Part shown: positions 43,994-52,219 of the stretch, in pieces
Position numbering within the stretch: the stretch's first letter is position 1
Layout of the letters: each line of letters opens with the position of its first letter
NCBI RefSeq assembly: GCF_025837095.1
Contig: NZ_CP107551.1
Coordinates: forward strand, 3,714,668-3,778,667
Direction of reading: 5' to 3'
Origin: Rhodococcus sp. Z13
GTDB lineage: Bacteria > Actinomycetota > Actinomycetes > Mycobacteriales > Mycobacteriaceae
Length of the DNA stretch: 64,000 bases
Position numbers and translations under genes: made by a program
Notes under the pieces: model-generated
What the model was told of the DNA's origin: nothing
Databases searched by the model: none
What the model saw: the letters and a program-made list of their open reading frames with translations, nothing else

Positions 43994-44917
43994 TCACCAC
44001 GTGACGTCCTTCTCGCAGCGCTTGCCGTCGACCGTCGACTCGACCTGCACGGTGGCGTGGTCGAGTCCGTGTGACGACAGCGCGGTGCGGGCGGAGTCGA
44101 GGATCCACTGCGGGTCATGGTCGCTGACGAGGTGGACGGTCGCGACGTCCATGCCGGTGGTCAGGGTCCACACGTGCAGGTCGTGCACACCGGAGACACC
44201 GGGGAGCGCGAGCAGGTCGGAGCGCAGGATGTCGACGTCGAGATGGGCGGGCGAGGTCTGTGTGAGGATGCGCAGCGACTCGGCCGCCAGACGCAGCGCG
44301 CGGGGCACGACCCACAGCGAGATGAGCACACCGACGACGACGTCGGCGAAGCTCCAGCCGAACATCAGGACGAGACCGCCGGCGACGAGCACCCCGACCG
44401 AGCCGACCGCGTCGGCGAGGACCTCCATGTACGCGCCGCGCACGGCGATGCTGTCCTTCGCGTCGGAACGCAGCAGGAGCATGACGACGATGTTGGCGGC
44501 GAGGCCGGCCAGGGCGGTGACGATCATCGGCAGGCCGGGCAGTTCCGGGGTGTCGCCGATCCGCTCGATCGCCTCGTAGAAGACCCAGCCCGCGACGCCG
44601 AGCAGCAGCACGGCGTTGACCATCGCGGTGAGCACCTCGGCGCGGTGCCAGCCGAAGGTGCGCGAGGCGACGGAGCTGCCCTTGCGGGCGAGGATCAGCG
44701 CGACCATGCCCATCGAGACGCCGACGACGTCGGTGAGCATGTGCCCGGCGTCGGCGAGCAGGGCGAGCGATCCGATCCACAGGCCGACGCCGGCCTCGAG
44801 GACGAAGAAGGCGCCGAGGATGCCGAGGGCTATCGCCATCCGCCGGATCACAGCCCGGCTGGGACCTGCGTTGCCGCCGTGCCCGTGACCGACACCGTGT
44901 GAATGACCGTGACCCAT
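43994..44917 (-). CDS. Cation diffusion facilitator family transporter (CzcD/ZitB-like)
   Basis: A 307-residue divalent-metal exporter with six predicted helices. The N-terminus GHGHSHGVGHGHGGN is His-rich, as in zinc CDFs. TM2 holds LLADAGHMLTDVVG, the HxxxD half of the transport site. In TM5 the usual HxxxD is ExxxD (YMEVLADAVGSVG), a change often linked to altered metal preference. The C-terminal domain (DVDILRSDLLALPGVSGVHD, LHVWTLTTG) is the metal-sensing cytoplasmic dimer domain. The ATG at 44917 begins at the His-rich tail. The inverted repeat 28-48 bp upstream is a possible metal-sensor operator. Confidence 0.93.
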   Translation of the reverse strand: MGHGHSHGVGHGHGGNAGPSRAVIRRMAIALGILGAFFVLEAGVGLWIGSLALLADAGHMLTDVVGVSMGMVALILARKGSSVASRTFGWHRAEVLTAMVNAVLLLGVAGWVFYEAIERIGDTPELPGLPMIVTALAGLAANIVVMLLLRSDAKDSIAVRGAYMEVLADAVGSVGVLVAGGLVLMFGWSFADVVVGVLISLWVVPRALRLAAESLRILTQTSPAHLDVDILRSDLLALPGVSGVHDLHVWTLTTGMDVATVHLVSDHDPQWILDSARTALSSHGLDHATVQVESTVDGKRCEKDVTW

Positions 44918-44945
44918 CGCTCTCCCTCGTGAACCTCGGGCCATC

Positions 44946-44965
44946 GTATGCACGAATGCGCATAC
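44946..44965 (-). promoter_or_regulatory. Inverted repeat GTATGC-N8-GCATAC, possible metal-responsive operator
   Basis: The 6-bp arms flank ACGAATGC; overlapping it on the other strand GAATG-N6-CATTC forms a second symmetric pair. Overlapping AT-containing repeats of this type upstream of metal exporters are common ArsR/SmtB-family operators. It lies 29 bp before the CDF start codon. No ArsR gene is in the window. Confidence 0.45.
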
Positions 44966-44989
44966 ATTCAACGGTTACGGTTCCGGGGC

Positions 44990-46135
44990 TCAGTCCTCCG
45001 GCTCGTAACCCGGATGCTCGACGGTGGGCGGCAGCGTCGCGATCGCCGAGATGCGCTTGAGTCCCGCCGCCTGCAGCAGGTCGACGGTCAGCGACCGCAA
45101 CTGCGCGAACACCACCGTCGCCGACACCCCCGCTCCCTCGATCAGCTCGGGTTTCAGCTTCTTCGCGACGCTGCGCAGCACCCGCGCGGCCTCGGCCTGA
45201 TCGGGCTGTTCCCCCGGCTCGGCGAGCACCATCTCGCGGAGCACGTCCACGGCGTCGGCGAGCTCGGTGAAACGCTGCACGAGCCGGATGTCGAGGATCT
45301 CGTCGTCGCGGACCAGCGTCAGCGACCGCCGTGCCAGCACGCGGATGTTGCGCATCGCGTTGTCGATGGGATCGGCCGCCGCGGTGAGGATGACGAGCCG
45401 CCGCCGGCTGTTCCAATACAGCGGCGAGATCGTGCTGACCTCCCGGCCGCCCTTGATCTGGGTCCGCATCGAGTCGATCGCGGACTGGGTGGCGCGCGCC
45501 TGACGCAGAGCGTCGTCGATCGGCTTCGGGTTGTTCTCGACCAGCCCCGCCTCGACCTTGCGCAGCACCTCGCTCGCCGTGGCGAGGATGTCGGCGGCGT
45601 GACGTCGTGCCCGCCGCACCGGGTGGGTGGGGATCATGGCGACGACCGCGACGCCGGTGAGACCACCGACCAGCGCGTCGACCATGCGCTCGGCACCACC
45701 CGCCCCGCCCGGTGGCAGCAGCGTCGCCACGAGCACCGCGGAGTTGCCGGCCTGCATCGCGAAGATCGGGCCGCTGTTCAGCGCGACGGCGGTGCCCATG
45801 GCGATGCTCACGACCAGCGCGATCTGCCACGGTCCGCTGCCGATCTGCGAGACGATCAGGTCGCCCACACCGATACCGACGGTGACACCGCAGACCAGTT
45901 CCACCGACCGGCGCAGCCGCGCCCCGAGACCGAGGCCGAGCGAGACCACGGCCGCGATCGGGGCGAAGAAGGGCTGGGCGTGCCCGACGAGGTCCTTCGC
46001 GACCCACCACGCCAGACCCGCCGCGAGAGCGCACTGGATGATCGGCACGGCCGACGAGCGCAGACGACCGGCCGAGTCGTTCAGGCGCCTACGCAGTCCC
46101 TGACGGGTCGGCCGGCGCCTGTTCGACGCAAGCAT
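44990..46135 (-). CDS. FUSC-family membrane protein (aromatic acid exporter-like)
   Basis: A 381-residue protein with an N-terminal block of about six helices (AVPIIQCALAAGLAWWVAKD, 'FAPIAAVVSLGLGLGARLRR', SVELVCGVTVGIGVGDLIVS and others) and a C-terminal cytoplasmic domain of about 200 residues. GHAQPFFAPIAAVVSLG and LRRSVELVCGVTVGIGVGD are the FUSC/ArAE family hallmarks. Relatives export aromatic acids or form channel-like complexes, but function is unproven for actinobacterial members. It lies 10 bp upstream of the DUF3151 gene end, same strand. Confidence 0.88.
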   Translation of the reverse strand: MLASNRRRPTRQGLRRRLNDSAGRLRSSAVPIIQCALAAGLAWWVAKDLVGHAQPFFAPIAAVVSLGLGLGARLRRSVELVCGVTVGIGVGDLIVSQIGSGPWQIALVVSIAMGTAVALNSGPIFAMQAGNSAVLVATLLPPGGAGGAERMVDALVGGLTGVAVVAMIPTHPVRRARRHAADILATASEVLRKVEAGLVENNPKPIDDALRQARATQSAIDSMRTQIKGGREVSTISPLYWNSRRRLVILTAAADPIDNAMRNIRVLARRSLTLVRDDEILDIRLVQRFTELADAVDVLREMVLAEPGEQPDQAEAARVLRSVAKKLKPELIEGAGVSATVVFAQLRSLTVDLLQAAGLKRISAIATLPPTVEHPGYEPED

Positions 46136-46145
46136 TCAGCAGACG

Positions 46146-46562
46146 TTATTCGACGCCGAGCTCTTCGGCAGCGCGCGGATCGCAGTCCTCGAGCAGGTCG
46201 AGGCAACGGGCGTGTTCGTCGGTCTCCCCGATGGCCTGCGCGGCGCGGGCCAGGACGGCGACGCAGCGGAGGAAGCCGCGGTTGGGCTCGTGGCCGTAGG
46301 GCACGGGACCGAAGCCCTTCCAGCCGTTGCGGCGCAGCTGGTCGAGGCCGCGGTGGTAGCCGGTGCGGGCGTAGGCGTAGGCCTGGATCGTCTCACCGTT
46401 GTCGATGGCGGCCTCGGCGAGATACGCCCAGGCGATCGAAGCCGTCGGATGGTCGGCTGCGACCTTCGCGGGGTCCTCTCCGTTCAGCAGTGCCGACTCC
46501 GCGTCGTCGTCGCCGGGCAGCAGGGTCGGCTGGGGTCCGAGAAGATCACCGAAAGACGTCAT
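46146..46562 (-). CDS. DUF3151 domain-containing protein, Rv0360c-like
   Basis: A 138-residue soluble protein: MTSFGDLLGPQPTLLPGDDD, 'ASIAWAYLAEAAIDNGETIQ', 'AYAYARTGYHRGLDQLRRNG', WKGFGPVPYGHEPNRGFLRC. This is the full DUF3151 family, restricted to actinobacteria and located beside Rv0361-like and fba genes in mycobacteria (Rv0360c). The helical, TPR-like composition suggests protein binding. Function unknown. A CAGAAT hexamer ends 6 nt before the ATG, so its mRNA is probably leaderless. Confidence 0.93.
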   Translation of the reverse strand: MTSFGDLLGPQPTLLPGDDDAESALLNGEDPAKVAADHPTASIAWAYLAEAAIDNGETIQAYAYARTGYHRGLDQLRRNGWKGFGPVPYGHEPNRGFLRCVAVLARAAQAIGETDEHARCLDLLEDCDPRAAEELGVE

Positions 46563-46568
46563 GGGGCC

Positions 46569-46574
46569 ATTCTG
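46569..46574 (-). promoter_or_regulatory. -10 element CAGAAT of the DUF3151 gene
   Basis: On the minus strand CAGAAT (46574-46569) is followed by 6 nt and the ATG at 46562. No ribosome binding site is present. Confidence 0.45.
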
Positions 46575-46640
46575 CCCTCCCGCCGCGAACGGTCGATAGA
46601 GTCCCCGGGTAACCGCAGCCCGCCGAACGAGGTGCAGCAC

Positions 46641-47558
46641 GTGTCCGACCCGAAGAACGAGAAGACGCCCGAGGAGACCTCGCCGACCCCCCAGGCCGGG
46701 TCCGCGGGCGAGCCTACGGCCGGAAAAGGCGCCGACGTCGAAAGCCCCAGCGCCGAGTCGCCTGCAGCGGAGACCCCTGCAGCGGAGAGCACCGAGGCCC
46801 CTGCCGCGGAGAGCGCAGAGGCGGCGGACGCTCGTCCCGTCGAGGACGCGGCGCCGGACGAGACGGTGAGCGTGCCGGAGCAGAGCGCGCCCGAGAAGAC
46901 GGTGAGCCCCACGGCCGAGACCGTCGCGCTGCCGGTGACCGAACCCGCACCGGCTCCTGCTCCGCAGCATTCGGACCCGGCGGAGGCTCCCACGGTGCAG
47001 ATCCCGGTCCGCAACCACGTGCCCAAGGCCCCGCCGCAGCGCATCCCGCCGCGCACCGAGGAGCCGGCACAGCCCGCTCCCGCCCCGGTCACGATCCAGC
47101 CCACCCCGACCCGCATCCCGCCGGTCGAGGAGAAGGGCCGCGGCAAGTGGCTGCTCGCCGCCGGCACGGCCGTGGTGGTCGTGATCGCGGCGATCGCCGC
47201 GATCCTGTTCTACCAGCAGCGGGAGGACAACTCCCCCGAGAGCGGCATCCGGTCGAGCATCGAGACCTTCGTCGAGGCGCTGAAGGCCGGCGACCTCACC
47301 ACCCTGCGCGCGACGACCTGCGGCGGTCTCGCCGACTTCTACGCGTCGGTGGATCCGGCGGACTTCGCCGACATCCACCGCGTCGCGGTGCAGCAGGGTG
47401 AGATCCCGGTGGTGACGAGCATCGACCGCATCCAGATCACCGAGAACACAGCGATCGCACAGGTCACCGCGCACACCGCGAACAGCCCGTCGGACGTCAC
47501 CGACCGCACCTTCGACCTCGAGCTCGTCGGCGAGGAGTGGAAGGTGTGCAGTGAGTGA
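46641..47558 (+). CDS. Membrane protein with Pro/Ala-rich cytoplasmic region, Rv0361-like
   Basis: A 305-residue single-pass protein. Residues 1 to about 160 are hydrophilic and low-complexity, with SAESPAAETPAAESTEAPAA-type repeats and several IPPRxE/IPP segments. One membrane helix follows (LLAAGTAVVVVIAAIAAILFY), then a C-terminal extracytoplasmic domain of about 110 residues ('SGIRSSIETFVEALKAGDLT', 'TLRATTCGGLADFYASVDPA'), which looks like a DUF4878/NTF2-like lumenal domain with one disulfide pair possible. It is divergent from the DUF3151 gene, matching Rv0360c/Rv0361. The GTG at 46641 is chosen because the earlier frame is antisense to the neighbour. Confidence 0.85.
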   Translation: MSDPKNEKTPEETSPTPQAGSAGEPTAGKGADVESPSAESPAAETPAAESTEAPAAESAEAADARPVEDAAPDETVSVPEQSAPEKTVSPTAETVALPVTEPAPAPAPQHSDPAEAPTVQIPVRNHVPKAPPQRIPPRTEEPAQPAPAPVTIQPTPTRIPPVEEKGRGKWLLAAGTAVVVVIAAIAAILFYQQREDNSPESGIRSSIETFVEALKAGDLTTLRATTCGGLADFYASVDPADFADIHRVAVQQGEIPVVTSIDRIQITENTAIAQVTAHTANSPSDVTDRTFDLELVGEEWKVCSE

Positions 47559-47619
47559 GTAGGTCTCGTCGCCCGCTCCCGACGGGTCGCGACGAGAACT
47601 GCACGGTCGACGGAACGAC

Positions 47620-47650
47620 GAAGGGCGCCGGCACGAGGCCGGCGCCCTTC
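47620..47650. terminator. 13-bp stem terminator between convergent genes
   Basis: GAAGGGCGCCGGC (47620-47632) pairs perfectly with GCCGGCGCCCTTC (47638-47650), loop ACGAG. It lies between the ends of the Rv0361-like gene and fba. Confidence 0.8.
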
Positions 47651-47690
47651 TGCGTGTCCGCGGACCGTGTCGATCAGGGGACCGTGTCGA

Positions 47691-48725
47691 TCAGGCCGAG
47701 ATCGAGCGACCCGCCGACTTGAGGTCGTTGCAGGCCTCGATGACGCGCTGCGTCATGGATGCCTCGGCCTTCTTGAGGTAGCTGCGGGGATCGTAGGTCT
47801 TCTTGTTGCCGACCTCACCGTCGACCTTGAGGACACCGTCGTAGTTGGTGAACATGTGCGCGGCGACCGGACGGGTGAACGCGTACTGGGTGTCGGTGTC
47901 GACGTTCATCTTCACGACGCCGTAGCTCAGGGCCTCGTCGATCTCGGACTTCAGCGAGCCCGAGCCACCATGGAACACGAGGTCGAACGGCTTCGAACCG
48001 GCCGGCAGACCCAGCTTCTTCGAGGCGACGGCCTGGCCCTCGGCCAACACCTCCGGCTTGAGCTTGACGTTGCCCGGCTTGTAGACACCGTGCACGTTGC
48101 CGAACGTCGCGGCGAGCAGGTACTTGCCCTTCTCACCGGCGCCGAGGGCGTCGACGGTCTTCTCGAAGTCCTCGACCGAGGTGTAGAGCTTCTCGTTGAT
48201 GGCGTTCTCGACGCCGTCCTCTTCACCACCGACGACGCCGATCTCGACCTCGAGGATGATCTTGGCGTTCCTGGTCGCCTCGAGCAGCTCCTGGGCGATC
48301 TCCAGGTTCTCGTCGATGTGGATGGCCGAGCCGTCCCACATGTGCGACTGGAACAGCGGGTTGCGGCCGTTGTTCACGCGCTCCTGCGAGATGGCGATGA
48401 GCGGGCGGACGAAGCCGTCGAGCTTGTCCTTCGGGCAGTGGTCGGTGTGCAGGGCGATGGTCACGTCGTACTTCTCGGCGACGACGTGGGCGAACTCGGC
48501 GAGGGCGACAGCACCGGTCACCATGTCCTTCACGCCCAGGCCGGAACCGAACTCGGCACCACCGGTCGAGAACTGGATGATGCCGTCGCTACCGGCGTCC
48601 GCAAAACCCTTGATCGCGGCGTTGATGGTCTCGGACGACGTGCAGTTGATCGCAGGGAACGCGAAGGAGTGCTCCTTGGCGCGGGCCAGCATCTCGGCGT
48701 AGGCCTCGGGAGTCGCGATAGGCAC
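47691..48725 (-). CDS. fba: Fructose-bisphosphate aldolase, class II
   Basis: A 344-residue class IIA zinc aldolase of glycolysis and gluconeogenesis, cleaving fructose 1,6-bisphosphate to GAP and DHAP. 'AFPAINCTSSETINAAIKGF' starts the barrel; ALHTDHCPKDKLDGFV contains zinc-site His residues; 'ILEVEIGVVGGEEDGVEN' is the conserved loop; 'FDLVFHGGSGSLKSEIDEAL' and 'YGVVKMNVDTDTQYAFTRPV' bind the phosphates and potassium or sodium. The GTG start at 48725 has GGAGGAC 6 nt upstream. The position between the Rv0361-like and DedA genes matches Rv0363c. Confidence 0.98.
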   Translation of the reverse strand: MPIATPEAYAEMLARAKEHSFAFPAINCTSSETINAAIKGFADAGSDGIIQFSTGGAEFGSGLGVKDMVTGAVALAEFAHVVAEKYDVTIALHTDHCPKDKLDGFVRPLIAISQERVNNGRNPLFQSHMWDGSAIHIDENLEIAQELLEATRNAKIILEVEIGVVGGEEDGVENAINEKLYTSVEDFEKTVDALGAGEKGKYLLAATFGNVHGVYKPGNVKLKPEVLAEGQAVASKKLGLPAGSKPFDLVFHGGSGSLKSEIDEALSYGVVKMNVDTDTQYAFTRPVAAHMFTNYDGVLKVDGEVGNKKTYDPRSYLKKAEASMTQRVIEACNDLKSAGRSISA

Positions 48726-48880
48726 AGCGGCTGTCCTCCAGTTGATTGTCGAGCAGCACCTCACCGCATCTGTGGTAGGTGCCAGGGTTGTCCTTGCAGT
48801 ATGTCAAGCAACACGCGCGGATGACACTCGGATCGGTCGGGCGCCCGGCATCGTCGTTCGGGCCGGAACGGGACCGCCGG

Positions 48881-48886
48881 TACCCT
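48881..48886 (+). promoter_or_regulatory. -10 element TACCCT of the dedA gene
   Basis: TACCCT ends 7 nt before the GTG at 48894 and no ribosome binding site is present, so the mRNA is probably leaderless or nearly so. Confidence 0.45.
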
Positions 48887-48893
48887 GGGGTGC

Positions 48894-49619
48894 GTGACTT
48901 TGCTCCAAGCCTCGGAATCCGTGACCGATCTGGCTCTGATGCCGGGGTTCCTGGACCCCGTCAATCTTCTCAATTCGTTCGGCACCTGGATGCTCATCGG
49001 TCTGCTGCTCGTGGTGTTCATCGAGTCGGGCCTGCTGTTCCCGCTGCTCCCCGGTGATTCGCTGCTGTTCACCGCGGGTCTGATCGCCGCGTCGAAGTCC
49101 ACCGAGGTCGAGCCGTTCGCGCCGTTGTGGGTGCTGATGGTGACGATCCCGATCGCCGCGGTGCTCGGCGACCAGGTGGGGTACTTCATCGGCGCCAAGG
49201 GCGGCACCCGCCTGTTCAAGGACGACGCGAAGCTGTTCAAGCAGTCGTACCTCGACGAGGCGCACCGCTTCTTCCTGCGGCACGGTCCCGCGATGATCTT
49301 CCTGGCACGTTTCGTGCCGATCGTGCGTACCTTCGCCCCGCTGGTCGCGGGTGCCGCGAAGATGCCCTACCGGGTGTTCATCGTCTACAACGTCCTCGGC
49401 GGCATCGTCTGGGGCGCGGGTGTGACGCTGCTCGGCTACCTGCTCGGGCAGATCACGTTCATCGCCGAGAACATCGACTACATCTTCCTGCTGATCGTGC
49501 TCGTCTCGGTCGTGCCGATCCTCAGCGAGATCGGCAAGCGGCTGCTGGCCTCGCGCCGCGGCAAGGCCGAGGCCGACGACGAGGCGACGAAGCCGATCAC
49601 GCGCATCGAGGCGCCGTAG
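48894..49619 (+). CDS. DedA-family membrane protein
   Basis: A 241-residue inner-membrane protein of the DedA (SNARE-associated/VTT) family, Rv0364-like. The re-entrant motif 'FIESGLLFPLLPGDSLLFTA' is followed by VLGDQVGYFIGAKGG and the second motif 'HGPAMIFLARFVPIVRTFAP', 'LVAGAAKMPYRVFIVYNVLG'. DedA proteins act in phospholipid flipping (undecaprenyl phosphate or phosphatidylethanolamine) and envelope homeostasis. The GTG start is consistent with the -10 element upstream. Confidence 0.96.
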   Translation: MTLLQASESVTDLALMPGFLDPVNLLNSFGTWMLIGLLLVVFIESGLLFPLLPGDSLLFTAGLIAASKSTEVEPFAPLWVLMVTIPIAAVLGDQVGYFIGAKGGTRLFKDDAKLFKQSYLDEAHRFFLRHGPAMIFLARFVPIVRTFAPLVAGAAKMPYRVFIVYNVLGGIVWGAGVTLLGYLLGQITFIAENIDYIFLLIVLVSVVPILSEIGKRLLASRRGKAEADDEATKPITRIEAP

Positions 49620-49637
49620 TCCTCGACGACGTCGAAG

Positions 49638-49683
49638 AAGGTGGGTCCCATCCCGGCTACCGGGATAGGACCCACCTTTTTCG
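49638..49683. terminator. Strong intrinsic terminator after dedA
   Basis: AAGGTGGGTCC-C-ATCCCGG pairs with CCGGGAT-A-GGACCCACCTT (one mismatch) around a CTA loop, followed by TTTTTC on the plus strand. It reaches the stop of the convergent GH76 gene. Confidence 0.85.
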
Positions 49684-50811
49684 TCAGCGCTGTTCCTCGC
49701 GCGCGGCGGCGACCGCGTAGGCGGCTTCCATGAGCATCCAGCCGCCGAGCTGCACCGACATGTCACGTTCGGGCACCGACGAGGCGCGCACCGTGCCGTC
49801 CGAGAACTTCGCCACCGACATCCCGAATCCCGGCAGTCGCGCCGGCTGCGACCAGTCGCGCCCGAAGACCGGCAGCTCCTCGACCTGCAGCCGGTTCTCC
49901 CAGGCCGCCTCGGCCGAGGCCAGCACGATCCGCGCGGCGACGTTGCGGGCGCGGACGTCGTCGCCGTCGAGGACGGGCAGCGCGGTGGCGACCATCGCGA
50001 GGTAGCGGGCGAGGATGCCGTTGAACAGGCCGCCGTCGCCGCCTCCCCCGCCGGTGACGACGCTGCACTCGGTGAGGTGCTCGTCGACCGCCGCGACCAG
50101 CGCGTGGACGCGTCGGCGGTGCCGCGGGTCGTCGAGTTGCAGGGCCAGCTCCGTCTCGAGACCGAGGGTCACGCCCTGGCAGTAGGAGTAGAGGGCACGT
50201 TCGGGTTCGCCGTCGCGGATGCCGTCGAAGATCAGGCCGGTCTCCGGGTCGAGCAGCGTGTCGTGGATCCAGTCGGCCATCTCCTGCGCCCGGTACACCT
50301 TGCCGGTGCGGGCCAGCAGCAGCCCGGCCGGGCCGTTGGCGGGGGTGTTGTAGAAGTTGTCGCGGCGCCGCCACGGGATGCCGCCGCCGCGGTCGGGCTG
50401 CCAGGCGTCGACGAGTTCACCGGCGAGGGTCGCGATGGCGTCGCGGTGGTCGACGTAGAGGTGGCGTTCGGCGCGTTCGAGGGCCAGGCCGAGCCAGGCC
50501 ATGTCGTCGAAGTAGTCGTTGGTCCAGCCGGTGATGTTGCGCAGCCGGTGGGTGCGGGTCAGCCGCACCACGCGGCGTCGGCGGCGCAGGGTGGCGTCGC
50601 GTTCGGCGGCGTCGACGGCCGTGTCGATCAGGTGGGCCTGCCACCAGTAGTGCCACGTGAGGAACAGTCGCTCACGTCGGACGGCGGGCCAGCCGACCAC
50701 GCCGAGTGCGGTGCCGGGCAGACCCCACAGGCGCCGCACGTGCCGCGACACCAGTGCTCCCTCGGAGGCATCGGCGCGTTCCGCCCACAGCCCCGACCGT
50801 GTCTCCATCAT
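49684..50811 (-). CDS. Glycoside hydrolase family 76-like protein, Rv0365c-like
   Basis: A 375-residue protein with an (alpha/alpha)6-barrel composition. TNDYFDDMAWLGLALERAER contains the consecutive Asp pair that is the GH76 catalytic motif (nucleophile and acid/base), and 'NTPANGPAGLLLARTGKVYR' and LYSYCQGVTLGLETELALQ follow as in the family. GH76 enzymes are alpha-1,6-mannanases, and the mycobacterial relative lies in the same place. No clear signal peptide is seen, so a cytoplasmic role is possible. The double ATG at 50811/50808 follows AAGAAGG directly. Confidence 0.88.
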   Translation of the reverse strand: MMETRSGLWAERADASEGALVSRHVRRLWGLPGTALGVVGWPAVRRERLFLTWHYWWQAHLIDTAVDAAERDATLRRRRRVVRLTRTHRLRNITGWTNDYFDDMAWLGLALERAERHLYVDHRDAIATLAGELVDAWQPDRGGGIPWRRRDNFYNTPANGPAGLLLARTGKVYRAQEMADWIHDTLLDPETGLIFDGIRDGEPERALYSYCQGVTLGLETELALQLDDPRHRRRVHALVAAVDEHLTECSVVTGGGGGDGGLFNGILARYLAMVATALPVLDGDDVRARNVAARIVLASAEAAWENRLQVEELPVFGRDWSQPARLPGFGMSVAKFSDGTVRASSVPERDMSVQLGGWMLMEAAYAVAAAREEQR

Positions 50812-50888
50812 CCTTCTTCCACAGTGCCCGACCGATGCGGCCGCCGTAGGCGGTCCGTGATTCTTCATCCCGGAAGCCGGGGGCGGTG

Positions 50889-51575
50889 TTACCAGGCGTC
50901 GGCGAGATCGGCGTGCTGCCGGATCCACGCGTGCATCGCGATCCCCGCCGCGACGCCCGCATTGATGGAGCGGGTGGAGCCGAACTGTGCGATGGAGACG
51001 GTCATCGACGCGACGTTGCGGGCCTGCTCGGTGACGCCGGGGCCTTCCTGGCCGAACAGCAGCAGGCAGCGGCGCGGCAGGGTCGCCGTCTCGAGCCGCA
51101 CCGAGCCGGGGGTGTTGTCGACGGCCACGATCGTCAGGTCCTGCTCGGCCGCCCACGCGATCAGCGCGTCGACGTCCGGGTGGTGCAGCAGGTGCTGGTA
51201 GCGGTCGGTGACCATCGCGCCGCGCCGGTTCCAGCGGCGGCGGCCGACGATGTGGACGGTGCCGACCGCGAAGGCGTTGGCGGTGCGCACGACGGTCCCG
51301 ATGTTCGCGTCGTGGGCGAAGTTCTCGATGGCCACGTGCAGCGGGTGCCGGCGGCGGTCGATGTCCGCGACGATCGCTTCCCGGGTCCAGTAGCGGTAGG
51401 CGTCGACGACGTTGCGGCGGTCGCCGTGCGCGAGGAGTTCGGGGTCGTAGCGCGGGTCGGTGGGCGGCTCGGTGCCGTACTCCTCGATCCAGGGCCCGAC
51501 ACCGTAGGGGTGCTCGCCCCACTCGGTGGGACCCGCCGCGTCCTCGGCGGAGGGCAGGGGGTGCGTGTCGGTCAC
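50889..51575 (-). CDS. TrmH/SpoU-family RNA 2'-O-methyltransferase, Rv0380c-like
   Basis: A 228-residue SPOUT methyltransferase. The three family motifs are present: motif 1 HDANIGTVVRTANAFAVGTV, motif 2 LLLFGQEGPGVTEQARNVAS, and motif 3 STRSINAGVAAGIAMHAW, which forms the SAM-binding knot. It likely methylates a ribose in rRNA or tRNA; the exact site is unknown. The GTG at 51575 is 2 bp after the stop of the lipoprotein gene, suggesting one transcript. It matches Rv0380c. Confidence 0.94.
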   Translation of the reverse strand: MTDTHPLPSAEDAAGPTEWGEHPYGVGPWIEEYGTEPPTDPRYDPELLAHGDRRNVVDAYRYWTREAIVADIDRRRHPLHVAIENFAHDANIGTVVRTANAFAVGTVHIVGRRRWNRRGAMVTDRYQHLLHHPDVDALIAWAAEQDLTIVAVDNTPGSVRLETATLPRRCLLLFGQEGPGVTEQARNVASMTVSIAQFGSTRSINAGVAAGIAMHAWIRQHADLADAW

Positions 51576-51577
51576 GA

Positions 51578-52171
51578 TCAGAAGGTTTCGTTCGAGTCCG
51601 GCGCGACGCGGAAGCCGTGGCCGGTGATGTCGTTGACGCAGGTCACGTCGGCCTCGGTGGCCGAGCACGTGTAGCCGAGCCGGGACAGTTCCCCACCGGA
51701 GGGCAGCGCGGGGGCGACGCCGTCGGGCGACAGGTAGACCGGGCCGCCCGAGCACATGAACTCACCGGTGTCGGTGTCGCGGACGCGGATGCCCTGACCC
51801 CAGTTGACCATGCAGTCGTCCGGTCGTGCCGGGATCGGGTCGGTGGGCCCCTCGCAGCCGGCCTCGGTGCGCGTGGGCAACTGCACGATGCCGCACTGGA
51901 AGGTGCCGTCCGGGCTGGCGAAGTAGTACGACTCGTTGCGCTGGTATTCGACGTCGACGAGCGGCACCGGCTCCTCGGTGGTGGGTTCCGGCTCGGTGGT
52001 CGTCGGGACGGTCTCCGTGGTGGTCGGGGCGGCGGTCGTGGTCGGCGTCGCGCTCGTGGTGGTCGGGGCCGCGGCGGTGGTGGTCTCGACGCCGTCGGCC
52101 GATCCTCCGCAGCCCGACAGCACCAGAACGGCACCGGTAACGACAGCGATCGGCCACACCCGAGTTCTCAC
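51578..52171 (-). CDS. Thr-rich lipoprotein
   Basis: A 197-residue lipoprotein with lipobox VLSGC near residue 21, then about 45 residues dominated by Thr, Pro and Glu (TTTAAAPTTTSATPTTTAAP, 'TTTETVPTTTEPEPTTEEP'), a likely cell-wall linker. The C-terminal domain of about 120 residues contains six Cys (YYFASPDGTFQCGI, EAGCEGP, DDCMVNWG, FMCSGG, YTCSATEADVTCV), pointing to three disulfides outside the membrane. I recognise no named family. The GTG at 52171 has GGGAGAGG 6 nt upstream. Confidence 0.85.
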   Translation of the reverse strand: MRTRVWPIAVVTGAVLVLSGCGGSADGVETTTAAAPTTTSATPTTTAAPTTTETVPTTTEPEPTTEEPVPLVDVEYQRNESYYFASPDGTFQCGIVQLPTRTEAGCEGPTDPIPARPDDCMVNWGQGIRVRDTDTGEFMCSGGPVYLSPDGVAPALPSGGELSRLGYTCSATEADVTCVNDITGHGFRVAPDSNETF

Positions 52172-52219
52172 GCAACACCTCTCCCGACAACGTGCAGGTG
52201 TCACTCTATCGACACGAGG

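Noticed and set aside
46212-46640. N-terminal extension of the Rv0361-like protein
   Set aside because: It lies antisense to the DUF3151 gene; the GTG at 46641 begins the low-complexity coding region.
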